Source of the DNA: Phragmites australis | Taxonomy: Eukaryota; Streptophyta; Magnoliopsida; Poales; Poaceae | Assembly: GCF_958298935.1 (NCBI RefSeq) | Contig: NC_084923.1 | Coordinates: 29,108,501 to 29,172,500 of the forward strand | Length of the DNA: 64,000 nt | Reading direction: 5' to 3' | Shown here: positions 1 through 12,229 of the stretch, piece after piece | Layout of the letters: every line of letters starts with the position of its first letter | Numbering within the stretch: the stretch's first letter is position 1 | The notes under the pieces: generated by a model | What the model was told of the DNA's origin: nothing | What the model saw: only the letters and a program-made list of their open reading frames with translations | Databases searched by the model: none | Translations under genes and position numbers: made by a program

Positions 1-1590
1 TCAATTTTTATCTAAATGTGTTCTAGGTTTATCTAGTATGTCTACTCTACCTTTCAAAAGGTTTACAACCTATAGTCAGTCATAGCAAACTAATTTATGA
101 AGGTAAACATGCAAGGATAGATTGCAAGTATGTAAATACGAAAATGTAAAGTTGGAAGAGACAACAAAATTGGCACAATGGATTTTTATCCCACAGTATT
201 GACAACATAAATGCCACCCTAGTCTACGTGGGAGCTCCACCAAGGATAAGCTCACGGTTGCCAAGACTCTTTCAGTCATGGCTCTTGAGCCACCTAAGCC
301 TCAAGCAGGATGAGCCACCAAGTCACTAATGCAAGGCCTCACCACAAGCCTCACATGTAGTCATCTTTAGTTTGGAGCCTGAGCCACCAATGCAAAAGTC
401 TCCATGTCCCTGTACAAGCATCTTGCCGTCACTCCACACCAAGTCAGAGGGTCAATAAGCTTGATCCACCAAGGCCCAAGGTGCCAGCGAGTCACCAAGA
501 CTCCAAGGTGCTGGCATACCACGGGGTACAAACTAGGATTACTCTTTGATCTACTCACTAGGTAGCAAAACTTATATTAAACTCTCTCTAGGTCTACTAG
601 CACTAATCACTCCCTAATCTTATGCTTAATTGCCTTGAATGATCACTTTTATCACTTTGGTGGTACGGATGTCTTCTCAAGTGTATGTGAGCTTCTTTAG
701 ACTCCAGCACACTCAAATGGCCGAGTGGGGGGATAGGGTATTTATATCCTCAACCCTGCAAACCAGTCGTTGCTCCAACGGCTCCACCCGACTGTGAAAA
801 TTAGATGATCCGTTGTTAATAGCAATACCAACACTGGACCATCCGGTGTGTACATCAATACAAATGAGCTGTTGGAACTCCACTCAAATCCATTTGTGAA
901 CACCAGATATTCTGATGTAACATTCAACTCCATCACCGGACCATCTGGTGTGTAGACTTAAGCCTTAACGAGCCACTTCTTCATAGTTTATTGTCTAGTG
1001 TGTGTAATCTTTTGATTAGCGGACTATCTGGTGTGTACAACTTCTCACACCGCTAAAAACCTTTTGGAAAATCCATCAGTGAAGCCTCCAATGTATTCTT
1101 CTCTTCATCATCGGACAATCCAGTGAGTTCAAAACTCTTCTACACTAAAAAACCTTTCTCCTAGAAGTGTATTTCTCCTTAACACTAGACCATCCGATGT
1201 GTTGAATTGCAGAACATCTTCTGAGATAGAATGCTCTGGTGTGTGCACCAATCAGAGCACCGAACAATCTAGTGAGGTCTTCACTTTTCTTCTCTGAGTC
1301 AAACACTTCACTGAGCACCGGACCATCTGATGAGTTCTTGTTTCTGAGCACTAGACCTTCCAGTGAGTGCATTTTCTTCCGAACTCGTCCAATTTAACCA
1401 TTCTTGAGTTTGTCTTTGGTGGCTTTTACATGTATTGCATCCATGAGACCTACTAAGGCATATACTTGACAAACATGTTAGTCACATTGACTATATTGTC
1501 ATTAATCACCAAAATCACATACATGCCCTAAGTGGGTTGTCGAATATCTAACTACGAGGTATATGTGCATAAGGAGTGTATCATACACGT
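1..1590. repeat. Noncoding LTR-like remnant
   Basis: No credible coding sequence. The right part (about 1470-1535, read on the minus strand) resembles the end of the solo LTR at 33298-34976: both have a 'GGTTTTGGTAATTAATGA'-like stretch just inside the terminus. The stretch at about 836-1380 has degenerate copies of a CCGGACCATCCGGTG-type motif. I infer a diverged, truncated relative of that solo LTR that abuts and probably truncates the Tat 5' LTR. Its left boundary lies outside the window. Confidence 0.45.
836..1380. repeat. Degenerate CCGGACCATCCGGTG motif cluster
   Basis: About eight imperfect copies of a short near-palindromic motif (for example ACCGGACCATCTGGTGTG) are spaced roughly 30-100 bp apart. 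The intervening sequence is not repeated, so this is an interspersed motif cluster rather than a simple tandem array. It sits inside the noncoding remnant at 1-1590. Confidence 0.6.
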
Positions 1591-2113
1591 ACAGGGTATG
1601 TACAACACATATTAGATAGCTCCATATATCACAGAACCGAATCAGCGGTACCTGATACACCCGGAATCAAAAAAATACATAATAGGAAGGTTTAGATTGG
1701 TCACCCAAATCAGAACTATCGGTATCAAAAATAGATCTATCTACTTGGACGTTAAGGTAGACAACTCCCTATCGACTACAACTGGATAGGAGTCAGTACC
1801 TCACCCTATATAAGGCAGAAAAGCGGGGGGAGGACAAGAGAGAGGCAAGCATCAAGACCCAACAAAGGAGTTACTCGAAAACTTTAGCCCTAGGTTAGAT
1901 TAGATCCGATCTACTCCTTGTAATAGTCTTAGCCACATTGCTTGTACTCGAGATCATCAATATACAGCAGCAACACTCCCATAGGATGTAAGGTATTACT
2001 CCAATCAGAGGCCCGAACCTGTATACATCACGTGTCTCGTCATGTGATTAATCCCTGCACTCGAAGGTACCTAGTCAATTTATGGACATATAGACGAGAA
2101 ATAATCCTTGGCA
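1591..2113 (+). repeat. Partial 5' LTR of Tat-lineage Gypsy element
   Basis: Positions 1591-1906 align with 35622-35943; by eye the first ~215 bp are about 88% identical. The segment carries a TATA box and ends in CA directly before a primer-binding-like sequence, then gag. The LTR start is not recoverable because sequence left of 1591 does not match the other copy. It would drive the gag-pol transcript. Confidence 0.8.
1807..1815 (+). promoter_or_regulatory. TATA box in Tat 5' LTR
   Basis: TATATAAGG, conserved at the equivalent place in the 3' LTR copy (35839-35847). It probably positions retrotransposon transcription. Confidence 0.7.
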
Positions 2114-2114
2114 G

Positions 2115-2133
2115 TTGGTGCGCCAGGTAGGGG
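2115..2133 (+). other. Primer binding site of Tat element
   Basis: TTGGTGCGCCAGGTAGGGG begins just after the LTR terminal CA. It resembles the GGCGCCAGGTAGGGG-type primer sites of grass Gypsy elements. The cognate tRNA was not determined. Confidence 0.65.
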
Positions 2134-4180
2134 CCTTCTTCTGTTTTGTTGGATTAATAATGCCTTGGGCTCACTTTTTCGTTGGATTCTCCAACACCGG
2201 CTTATACAACCAATTCAAGTCGACAGTGGACATCTTTGAGTCCCCTCCCGTCGAATATGAGATCATCTTCGGAACTATGATTTTTTGTTGGGACGATCAA
2301 GGTGGACTAATCCACACTGGTACCCTCAAGTCTAGACCATTGGCTGCGTACCGCAAGGTGGGACATCTCGAGTGGGATCCCGCAGAGCCTAATGTTCTCC
2401 ACTGCATTAACACAGACAACGACAAGGGTGGAGACGGAGACTCCAACACTAGCCAGAGCAGCCGAACAGATCGATTCATGTTTATGGCCAGAGGCGACGA
2501 CCCCCCCACCGGCTGACCCAGTGGTGGTGGATCCAAACACCATGGTCGACAACGGCGTAGAAATTCTTGAAGATCTAGCGACAGCCGCCACTGCCGACTG
2601 TACTGGTGCTGAGTTACCACCAAAAGCATCCGTAGATGAAGCCTTACGTGCACCCAACACGACCCTCCACCAGCGGACCACAGGAAGGCAAATGCCTCTT
2701 GGCCTTTCTCAATGATTTCCAATGGTGTGCCTCCGCCTGAACAGTCACCATGAGCCTTCATCGACTTGACCGCAATGAGCCTCAATAGCGACGTATTTAA
2801 TACTCCAGATGCTAATGTGCAAGGAGCTCATCTGATTCTCACATCCCTTCTAGAATTGGATCTGGTGAATCCACTAACTCCTATGGTCAATCAAGCCAAG
2901 ATCCTGCTTGATGCAGCTCAGATCCAAGTTGCTCGAGCAAACAATCCTCGCAACTCCAGGCCCCCAGTTGGTTCTGTCTTGGCTCGAGGAGCCACGAGCC
3001 GGAACACTCTTGAGTAGAGGAATCTCAAACGGGAAGCTCAGGTGGTCGAGCCCGAACACGACACTATGGGCCAAACTGTAGCTGCCCTATCCATAAGCGC
3101 AAAAATCAGGAAGACCTGAGGAACCGTATTCCTCACAACCAGCATGATCTATGTAAGGTGATCAAAAACTACCGTGAGGAACGCCGTGATAGCTGCTACT
3201 ACGACCGCAGATCTACAGGACAAGATGGTCGACATGACTCCCCTGGTCGAAAAGACAGGCGTTACAGTCCCACACCACCTCCTCCTGAAGACTTCGACGG
3301 AGGCTGCGAGGCTTTCGTACGCAAACTTTGGTCAATTCGGTGGCCTGAGAAGTTCAAAGCGGGCCTAATCCAGAAGTACGATGGGGAGATAAATCCCAAT
3401 GAGTTGTTGCAAATCTACACCACTGTCATTCGAGTAGCTGGTGGTGACAACCGAGTAATGGCCAATTACCTGGTAACCGCCCTTAATAGACCCACAAGGT
3501 CTTGGTTGCTAAACTTACCACCCAACTCGATTCGTTCGTGGGCAGAACTTAAGGCTTAGTTCATAGTCAAATTTCAAGGCACATTCGAGCGCCTAGGAAC
3601 AGAGAACGACCTCCACAGGCTGCACCAAGGTGACGAAAAATCCCTTCGAGATTTCATCCACCGGTTCAGCAAAAAGCGTAACATGATGCAAGACATCTCC
3701 GATGAGTCGGTAATCATCGGCATCAAATGATGTGTTTAGGACACTGATTTGCGTGAAAAGATGACTACTCAGAAGATCCGTACAGTCAAAGAGCTTTTCG
3801 AGTTGGCCGACAAGTGCGCAAAACAAGCGGAAGTGCAGGTGGACGCTAAAAACCTGCAATCTAGCAAGGACAAACCCAAGTCCTCGAAGAGCGGAGAAAA
3901 TAAGAACAAACCCAGTGACAAGCGCAAGGGTCCCGATATGACTATAGTTGTGGTCAACAGGAGCAAATCGCGCAACATTGGGGACAACAAAGGCCCCAGT
4001 TGTGGTTGCAAAAAGTGGTGTCCCATCCATCAGAGCAACCAGCACAACTTCGACGAGTGCTATATGTTCAAGAAGAAACTTGATGAAAATATCAACGCAA
4101 ATGTTGAGCGTGGTATAAGCAGGCTAAGCCAAACATTGAGGGTGATGAGCCCCAGTTCCACGAAGCTGACCACAGCTTAG
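2134..4180 (+). pseudogene. gag: Tat-lineage gag (disrupted)
   Basis: Retrotransposon capsid-type gag in several pieces (2115-2516, 2766-3017, 3158-3559, 3749-4180). The clearest part starts near 3158. It has an acidic/basic, proline-rich lead and then the conserved capsid stretch with FVRKLW, WPEKFKAGLIQKYDG and SWLLNLPPNSIRSW. An in-frame stop at 3557 and a stop near 3727 interrupt it. Downstream is a lysine-rich linker and an atypical knuckle, CPIHQSNQHNFDEC (C-x3-H-x4-H-x4-C), typical of Tat gag. The 5' portion (2134-3150) is weakly recognisable and also broken. It lies between the PBS and protease of the same element and cannot make an intact protein. Confidence 0.8.
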
Positions 4181-4203
4181 CGCACATCTTCGGAGGATCC
4201 GCC

Positions 4204-5202
4204 ATGTATGAGTCCAAAAGACAGTACAAGGTGGTCGAACGAGAAGTCAACCTGGCCCTAACTGGGCCCACTCAGTATCTCAAGTGGTCAGAACAGCCAA
4301 TCACCTTTGATCAAACCGACCATCCAGCCGCGGTACCACATCCTGGTCGATACCCGATCGTGCTTCAGCCGACCATACTCAACATCAAAGTTTCCATAAC
4401 TCTGGTCAATGGTGGTAGTTCACTCAACCTCATCTTCTCCAAAACCTTGGACAAGATGGGAATTTAGAGATCAGAACTTAAGACAGGATTCGGGCCTTTC
4501 CATAGCTTAACTCCCAACTCATCGACCATGCCTCTCAGCAAGATCGAGCTGCCGATCACATTTGGCATGCCCAACAACTTCTGTACAGAAAAGCTGACCT
4601 TTGATATCACGGATTTCAAGATGGTGTACAATGTGATCCTAGGCGACCCAATGCTGGGCAAGTTCATGGTGGTGGTTCACTATGCCTACCAAACACTCAA
4701 GATACCAGGTCCCAATGGGGCCATTATAGTTAAAGGAGATCAGCACGCAATGGTCAAATGTGACAAGCAAAGCCTGGATATGCTCGAACACTTCAGTCGA
4801 GTGGCCACCACTCCTAAGGATGCAAATTCTAAGTGTCAAAGGCACCAAGGTGTCATTGAGGCAAATGATTTCGGGCTCATAAGTCTTGCTAGCACTTTTA
4901 AATCTGACGACGCCAAAGGCAAGACTAACGACGACGCCAGTAACAAAAAGACTGATGGTTGCATCAAGGCAGTGCCCCTCTACCCGTCTGAGCCATCCAA
5001 GATGGTTAAGGTTGGGGCTAATCTTGACCCCAAATAGGAATTCAAGCTCATCATCTTCCTCCAGGCAAACCAAGACATGTTCGCATGGCAATCATCCGAT
5101 ATGCCTGGGGTCCCTAGGGAGGTGATCAAGCATTAACTAACTGTTAAACCCGATGCCAAACTTGTGTTACAGAAGTAGCGAAGATTTGCGGAAGATAGGA
5201 AG
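4204..5202 (+). pseudogene. Tat-lineage aspartic protease and linker to RT (disrupted)
   Basis: Continuation of the Tat polyprotein. The retropepsin-like active site reads LVNGGSSLNLI, where this family has a DGGSSLN core. The catalytic Asp codon is AAT at 4408-4410, a change explained by one G-to-A transition. A stop follows at 4465. A second piece (4528-5037) has the conserved protease end VILGDPMLGKF and an acidic linker. Stops occur at 5035 and 5135. The reading is then cut at 5202 by the solo LTR and resumes at 8926. Confidence 0.8.
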
Positions 5203-8200
5203 TGTGAGGAACCGTCCAAATAGTATTCTAATTAATCATCAGGAGGATCATTATTCATAATCACAACCCCGACGATTAACCAGAATACCATTCCGGTAGT
5301 CCCGGCACGTGTTTTGTGCCCAGGATCGGAACACATGCCTTCCAACTCAAATATCACAACACAGTTTAATAGAGAGCAAATAATTAAACTGGATTACCAT
5401 TAATAAACATGCAACTGCTTCCACAATGTACAACAAAAGAGGAACAACAACAACTATGCAGCGGAAGAAAAACCTATACAACAAAAGAGTATGGAGCCGT
5501 ATGCCCTCAGGCTCCATACCAAAAGCACCGGAGTTCGGAGTAGAAGGTGCTACTCCTGCCCGCCACCCTGATCGGCAGGCACAAAGTAGCCGAACACTGC
5601 CTCTTCCTCGCCAACCTGCGAACCTGAAAGCAACTTAAGGGCAGCACCCCTTAGTACGAAGGTACTAGCAAGTCTTACACAGTATGAGTATATATATTCT
5701 CGACTCCAAGGATCATGCATTTAAAGCTGTAGCAAGGATTAAGACATGTTTAAGTTCATTAAGCGGTAAGCAACCTAGACTCTAGGTGTAAGCAACTGAC
5801 TTAACCAACCACCGGCTCAAACCCTGCCAACCAACTGATCAGAACAGATATATGAACAACAAGTGTATAAAAGCAAACCATTCCCCCCAAACCACCAACC
5901 ACATACCGACCAAACCACCCCAATCCAACCATGCCACAACCCACATCGAAACTCTACGACCAAAACATGGTCGCTCGGTGGAGATAAGCGATAGCGATGC
6001 TCATGACCGAGAGCGCGGCAGTTCGAACTGGTTATACACCCTGCAGGGGGATACTCCTGGACCCACACGACACAGGGACCATACGGCTTGTGCCACCCGC
6101 TAAGATGCACACAAGGGGGTACCCGTGACAACCTTTCCCAACCAGGCCCAACCATGTGGATCAACCATAGCTCGGCACGGCGGTATTAGAACTACTCCCC
6201 GAGCAAACTAATACCGCTAAAAGCCCGGACTCAAACCGGACTCACACCGTCTATGACGAGGCCCACATGACCACGTCTGCGAAGGTAATCGGCTCGCCTA
6301 CCATTATATCAGCATCTGGTGAGTAAGGTATGTGCTAAAGCCGACTACACCGACGGTCGGTGCTTAACTGGTGCAAGCGGTCTACGGTGTCCGGGTTCCC
6401 TCCACGAACTGCCTGAGGACTCCTCGTGAGCAGATGACACCCCTAACACCGCCCACACCTCGTCTCAACTCACCACTCACCAAACCGACTCATCATCAAC
6501 ACAACCATAAGTGTGAACAAGTAATAAGTCCTAGGCTCGCGACAACGGTGGACGCCGTCGTCGACTTCTACCGGAAAGCCTAAGTACCACTAAGCATAGC
6601 GAACTAAAATTAGACCTCGATGGCACCACTAGGCTCCTAGGAACAACACATGACACGTGACCGAAATGGGATAATGCATCGGCATAGGTTCTACCCAACT
6701 CAGTACCTGACACATGCAATGTATACATAAGCGTAGATAACATATTAAATTTTCAAGTAGACACGGTGCAATATGAACGATGCTTGCCTTGCTGCCCTGG
6801 ATCAGAAAGGTGGGACGCCTCACGATCGCCCACGGCCTCCGGGATCGACGGATCGGCGTTCACTATAGAGAGCAACGCGTGCAATGTAATGAGCATGTAT
6901 GAAATGCGACCATATAAGAAAAATATGCTCCACAATACATGACAATATTTTTCACAGATCACACTATCCAAACCAGAATTTTCCAAGTGGTCTCATAAAG
7001 TTTGGAGTTCGTACGAATTAACTACGAATTTTACAAGCTATCAGCTATCAGGAAAGCCTGATAAACCGTGCTCGGGGTGCCTGGGATGAACAGTACTCGC
7101 GGGGTACTCGGGATAAACAGTACCCGGAGTGCTCGGGTGAACAGTACCCAGGGGTGCTGGGGGTAAACGGTACCCGGGGGTGCTCGGGTGAACAGTACCC
7201 GGGGAGTGCTCGAGGTGCTCGGTGAACAGTACCCAGGGGATGAACAATACCCGGGGTGCTCGGGTGAACAGTACCCGGGAGTGCTCGGGGGTGAACCGTG
7301 CTCGGGGTGAAGAGTGCTCGGGTGGATAGTGCTCAGGTGCTCGGGGTGAACAGTGCTCGGGTGCTCGGGATGAACAGTACCCGGGAGTGCTCGGGGTGCT
7401 CGGTGAACAGTACCCATAGGATGAACAGTACCGGGGTGCTCGGGTGCTCGGGTGAACAGTACCCGGGGGTGCTCGGGGTGAACCGTGCTCGGGTGCTCGG
7501 GTGCTCGGGTGCTCGGGGTGAAGAGTGCTCGGGTGCTCGGGTGGACAGTGCTCGGGTGCTCGGGGTGAAGAGTGCTCGGGTGCTCGGGGTGAAGAGTACC
7601 CGGGAGTGCTCGGGTGCTCGGGTGAACAGTACCCGGGAGTGCTCGGGGTGCTCGGGTGCTCGGGTGAACAGTACCCGGGAGTGCTCGGGGGTGAACCGTG
7701 CTCGGGTGCTCGGGGTAAACCGTGCTCGGGTGCTCGGGGTGAAGAGTGCTCGGGTGCTCGGGTGGACAGTGCTCGGGTGCTCGGGGTGAAGAGTGCTCGG
7801 GTGCTCGGGGTGAACAGTACTCGGGTGCTCGCGGTGAAGAGTGCTCGGATGCTCGGGTGGACAGTGCTCGGGTGCTCGGGGTGAACAGTGGGTGCTCGGA
7901 GAACAGTACCCGGGGTGCTCGGGGTGAACAGTGGGTGCTCGGAGAACAGTACCCGGGGTGCTCGGGGTGAACAGTGGGTGCTCGGAGAACAGTACCCGGG
8001 GTGCTCGGGTGAACAGTACCAGGGTGCTCTGGTGAACAGTAATTGGGCGCTACAGTAAAATCAGCCTCGTGCAGCTCCAGAATAGCAGCTATTACGAAGG
8101 GAAAAACTAGGCTAAACTAACCTGGGAGTCTCTAAATCAAAGGTAAAAATGCCTAGAAGGGTGTACAGGGTCTAGACTTTGCTCAACCGTCTAGCAACAT

Positions 8201-8925
8201 GATTCCTAACTCAAATCCACATAAATCCTCATTTGTTCCCAGACTGAAGAACTTTGCAACCCTAGTTCCAGATTCAAGATCTATCCAACCAAAAATGAGC
8301 ATACTTGCCATGGGAGCCTAGCAGACTCACCCAAGGTCCTTTGCTGAGATTGGTGACCGCCAGTTGAAGGAGGAAACGACGGAAAATGGCTTGGAGAAGA
8401 GTGGAAAAACTGCTGCTTCCTTGCTTCACCCAAAGAACACCAAACAAGTTCAGAACCAGCTCGAATTCCTTCAGGGAAACTGAAAATGAATTGGATGGAC
8501 GAGTAGTCCTTGAGCTGGTGGTCACGTGAGTACCACATACGTACCTTGATCTTGCTCCCAGAGGTAGGGATCCAAAAGGGGAAAAAGGGAGCCTAAGAGA
8601 GAGAGTGAGAGACAGCCAACTCCAACTTGCTTCCTCAAAAAGCCTTATCTGGTGGAGTGGGTGAGTAGTACGTATGGGCAAGTTTCTTTTTAGGGGGAGA
8701 GAGAGTGTTGTTGCCCACCTATAGAGTGATATTTTACACCCAAGTGGGCCCCATTTACCTAGAGGAAAGTCCAGACTTGCTTCTAGCTCCTTTATTTCTC
8801 TTAGTTTTCCTTCTCCCACCTCATTGATTCAAAGTGAAGTCCTCCAGTGACCCAAACTGGAACATGAGGCTGAAATTGCATGTTTTAGGATTAAAACACA
8901 CAATTACGGATTTCAGGACGTGACA
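5203..8925 (-). mobile_element. Solo LTR, chromovirus-type family C, copy 1
   Basis: The element begins TGTGAGGAACCG and ends GGACGTGACA (plus strand) and is flanked by a perfect 5-bp TSD, GGAAG (5198-5202 and 8926-8930). It interrupts the Tat pol frame exactly between linker and RT. It has no internal coding region, so it is a 3723-bp solo LTR. It is homologous end to end with 24070-27091 except for a private repeat array at 7066-8045. The minus orientation is inferred from similarity of the ends to the LTRs of the minus-strand chromovirus. Confidence 0.88.
7066..8045. repeat. GC-rich minisatellite inside solo LTR C1
   Basis: About 980 bp of variable tandem units built from GTGCTCGGG and GAACAGTACCCGGGG, roughly 15-25 bp each. 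GGGTGAACAGTACCC contains complementary GGGT/ACCC ends, so units can form small hairpins. The equivalent position in the second family C copy has an unrelated array. Long open frames through this array are artefacts of the repeat. Confidence 0.9.
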
Positions 8926-10185
8926 GGAAGCAAGCCATCCAGGAGGAGGTCGATAAGCTCCTAAAGGCGGGCTTCATTTTAGAAGTGCATCATGCATCAT
9001 ACTACATGGCTCGCAAATCCCGTCCTCATCAAGAAAGCCAATGGCAGATGGAGAATGTGTGTCGACTTCACCGACCTCAACAAGGCTTGTCCTAAGGATC
9101 CTTTTCCTCTCCCGCGCATTGACCAGATCATCGACTCTACAGCAGGCTACGAGTTTCTATGTTTTCTAGATACCTATTCAGGGTATCACCTAATTAGCAT
9201 GGGATTAGAGGACGAGGAGGAAATGGCTTTTACTACTCCCATCGGTGTATTTTGCTATGTAAAGATGCCTTTCGGTTTAAAAATGCTGGTGCTATGTATC
9301 AAAGGTGTATTCAAAACTATCGACAACCCCAAATCGGGTGCAATGTAAAAGCATACATCGATGATATTGTAGTCAAATAAAAAACCATAAACGCATTGGT
9401 TGACGATCTCAAGGAAACGTTTGATAACCTCAGGAAGTATCGTATGATGCTCAACCCCAAAATATGCACGTTTGATGCCAACCTGCACAAAATTGAGGCT
9501 CTGGACCAGATGCGGTCACCTCGAACACTAAAGGAGGTCCAAAAACTGACATGTTGCATTGCTGCTCTTAGTCAATTCATTTGCAAGATGGGTGAGCGAG
9601 GGATGCCTTTCGTCAAGCTGTTGAAGAAACAAGACCGGTTCATGTGGATAGAAGAAGCAGAGCGCTCCTTCCAGGACTTAAAAAGGTACTTATCATCTTT
9701 ATTAATCCTTACACCGGCTAACGAAAAACAAGAGCTCTTTTTGTATATTGTAGGTGCCCGACAAGTTGTAAGCATGGTACTGGTGGTCGAACGGGAATGT
9801 CCCGAGAAAAAGGCCAAGGTCCAGAAACCTGTTTATTATGTGAGCGAGGTTCTACAGAATGCTAAGCTACGATACCCGCAAGTACAGAAGCTGATATATG
9901 AAGTCTTTATGTCTTCTTAGAAATTACGGCACTACTTTCAAGTGCACTGAATCACCGTCATGACGATGTACCCGCTAAAGGATGTAATACGCAATCAGGA
10001 AGCTACTAGATGAATCATGTAATGGGCGATAGAACTAAATGACTTTGACGTAATCTATGCACCATGCACAAGTGAGAAATACGAAGTGTTAGCGAACTTC
10101 ATCGCTAAATGGACAAGTGTTCAGGAAACAAGGCCAAACATGGTCAAAGATCACTGGATGCTCTTCTTTGATGGATCTCTCATGC
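8926..10185 (+). pseudogene. pol: Tat-lineage reverse transcriptase and RNase H start (disrupted)
   Basis: The frame interrupted at 5202 resumes with EEVDKLLKAGFI and a canonical Gypsy RT: CVDFTDLNKACPKDPFPLPR, then YSGYHLI and MPFGLK. A frameshift near 9290 moves the reading to the frame with YIDDIVVK (the YxDD catalytic motif, near 9355). That is followed by a TAA stop and the connection domain (9396-9920). RNase H begins near 10150 with the FFDGSLM active-site stretch. It breaks off at about 10185, where the minus-strand chromovirus block is joined. The rest of RNase H resumes at 27340, with roughly 40 codons missing between the two halves. Confidence 0.88.
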
Positions 10186-11185
10186 TCCAGGTTCTATTGT
10201 TTCTTTTCCATGATGAACGCTATGTCCACCAGCTTCTTGAAATTGGGGTACTCGTTGGCTAAGAGGGCATACTGTAAGCCAGCGTTGAGACCCTCCAGGA
10301 AGCAATCTTGTTTCTTTTCATCAGTATCCACATCATTGGGGGTGTAGCGAGAGAGCTAGGTGAACTTGGTGAGGTATTCTCTTACTAACATGGGTCCTTG
10401 CTTCAGACTGAGGAACTCCCTCCTCTTCAGCTTCACTTTAACCATGGGGACATGGTGTGCACGGAAGTTATTCTGGAACTCTACCCGAGTGATTTCCTGA
10501 GGATCCTCATGAGTGGCAGTGTAAGCTCTCCACCACTCTTAAGCTGGTCCAATCAGTTGATGGGATGTGAAGAGAACTTTCTCCCTTCCATTACACTGAG
10601 CTATCTGCAGCTTGCCTTCTATGGTCTTTAGCCAGTCATTGGCCTTCATGGGCTCAACTACCTGAGAGAAGGTGGGTGGCTGAGTGCTCAAGAACGTTCT
10701 GAGTCTGGACTGTGGCAGCCGCAGCGGTGCTCGTTGGTCTTGGGTCGCTGGTTAATAGCTTGAACCAAACCTTGGAAAATGGTCATCACTTGATTGGCAT
10801 CCATTAGAGGTGGCGGGGTGGAAGGTCGCGCTGGTTGGTGGCATTGTCATTGGCGTTGTTGTTGACATTGTCATTGATGTTGTTGTTGACGTTGTTGTTG
10901 ATGTTGTCATTGACGTTGATGTTGCGCCTGGTGTTCACCATCTATTGGTAGCCAAGGTTCAAACGGGGAACATAAGGGGAAAGCAAAGGCGGATGACAAG
11001 ATAAGAACGGAAAAGAATAGATAGGAACAGATAGAAACAGAAAGAAAGGACTCCCAACTATTATTATACTATTAACTGATGCAATGTAGGGGGGAAACCC
11101 CAAACTACACCAACACTGAAGCAAAGATCCAACTCATTACAAGGTTCACACTACAAACTCAGGCACAAGCACACACTAGCACAAA
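10186..11185 (-). pseudogene. Extra gag/leader fragment of chromovirus A
   Basis: This segment is a diverged copy of the gag N-terminal and leader region at about 16065-17045. Shared features include TACTCGTTGGC and the CAA-rich (poly-Gln) tract at 10855-10930. It lies outside the 3' LTR of element A. Its left end meets Tat RNase H at a short CCAGG-like microhomology, and its right end is fused to the middle of an LTR at about 11186. It is non-functional and is best explained as the remnant of a tandem (LTR-internal-LTR-internal) arrangement truncated by deletion. Confidence 0.75.
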
Positions 11186-12200
11186 TGATGTCATAAAGCA
11201 AAATCTATTTATGACGTCGGTAGAGCTTTGAGCTTGGTGCGGCGGCGTCCGGCGGCGGGAGAACCTCCGGTGAGCATCGAGAAATGTTGCTCAAAGTCCT
11301 TGTGACACCAAAGGAGGAATGAACGAGGTCAAAGAAGGCTCGGCCATGAAAAATTAAGGCAGCAATGGAGCTCTCACCGACGATAATGGGGATGACGGAA
11401 TCAGGGTCGAATCCGTTCGAAATACAAGGGGAAAAGGGTGGAATGAGTGAGGAACCTCGGAAGGAAGGTAATGGAGGGCATATATACTCGAGAGAGGGAG
11501 AGGAGGGGTCGGATTTGAGGGGATTTGGCCGAGGGCTTTAAAAGGGATAAATGTGGTGGTTTGAGCAATTCAGAGGGCCATTCAAGGGGGAAAAGAGTCG
11601 GGCGCTTGATTGGGAGGGCGATGATCGCGGCCATGCGCTTTGATTGGCGAGTGATGGTGCGGGGCATGCAGATTTGAAACAGCCACACGATTTGGGGCAG
11701 TCGAGTTTGGGTGGCGGGAGGAAGACGAAGGGGAGCCGGCTTGAGCGAAGCGGCTCGGCTCCGGCGAGGCCCACCTGGCGGCGAGATGGGGTGGGAGGGG
11801 GCCGGCTCGGGCGCTGGAAGGCTGGCTCGACCTCGCGGGCCGACTGGGGAGAAAGGGGCAGCCCGCTCGGGTGGGGAGAAAGGAGAGAGGGAGGGAAGTG
11901 GGCCGGAGGGAAGGAAATCGGTCCAAAGGAAAATTTTCCATTTTGCAAAACCTTTTTTTAGATTTTAAACAAATTCCAAAAGAGGTTTTACACGAGCAAG
12001 TTCTAGCGAACTTTTGCAAACTTTTTCCACGCATAAAAACCTATTGCAATTAAGATGGCATGAATGCATCAAACTTATATAACCTATGGCCAAATTAAAT
12101 TTAGAAATTAATTTCTCTCTATAGAACAAAATTGAAACTCCTATTTAAATTCTAGAAAAAATTTAAACTATTTCAAAAATTTGAAATTTAAGGTGTTACA
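11186..12200 (-). repeat. Truncated 3' LTR of chromovirus A
   Basis: On the minus strand it starts TGTAACACC at 12200, directly after a polypurine tract, and matches the outer part of the 5' LTR at 17332-27339 (shared: 11188-11215 with about 18925-18950; 11220-11345 with 19310-19440; 11940-12200 with 27100-27339). Only about 1 kb remains. The inner part is deleted and fused to gag/leader sequence at about 11186. A second internal deletion lies near 11215. Confidence 0.8.
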
Positions 12201-12203
12201 AAC

Positions 12204-12221
12204 CTACCCCCCCCCCCTAGG
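12204..12221 (-). other. Polypurine tract of chromovirus A
   Basis: A run of C on the plus strand is CCTAGGGGGGGG...TAGG on the minus strand. It lies a few bases before the LTR start at 12200, as expected for the plus-strand priming site. Confidence 0.7.
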
Positions 12222-12229
12222 CTGAATCT

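Noticed and set aside
7031..7970. Long open frames on both strands in the GC-rich repeat
   Set aside because: They exist only because the minisatellite lacks stops. The translations are Gly/Arg/Ser/Val or Pro/Thr/His repeats with no domain, and the array is absent in the sister LTR.
8274..8819. 181-aa minus-strand ORF
   Set aside because: It lies within solo LTR C1. The homologous stretch in C2 (26521-26903) has the frame broken in different places and shows no known domain.
5203..8925. Complete retrotransposon rather than solo LTR
   Set aside because: No PBS, polypurine tract, repeated ends or pol motifs are present inside, and the homologous 24070-27091 copy has the same single-LTR structure.
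10810..11004. ORF with Val/Asp repeats (plus strand)
   Set aside because: Antisense shadow of the CAA-rich poly-Gln tract of the chromovirus gag fragment.
11538..12034. Overlapping Pro/Ser/Arg-rich ORFs of up to 150 aa
   Set aside because: They lie in the GC-rich part of the chromovirus LTR. The same happens in the other LTR at 23703-24121, with no domain and no frame preference.
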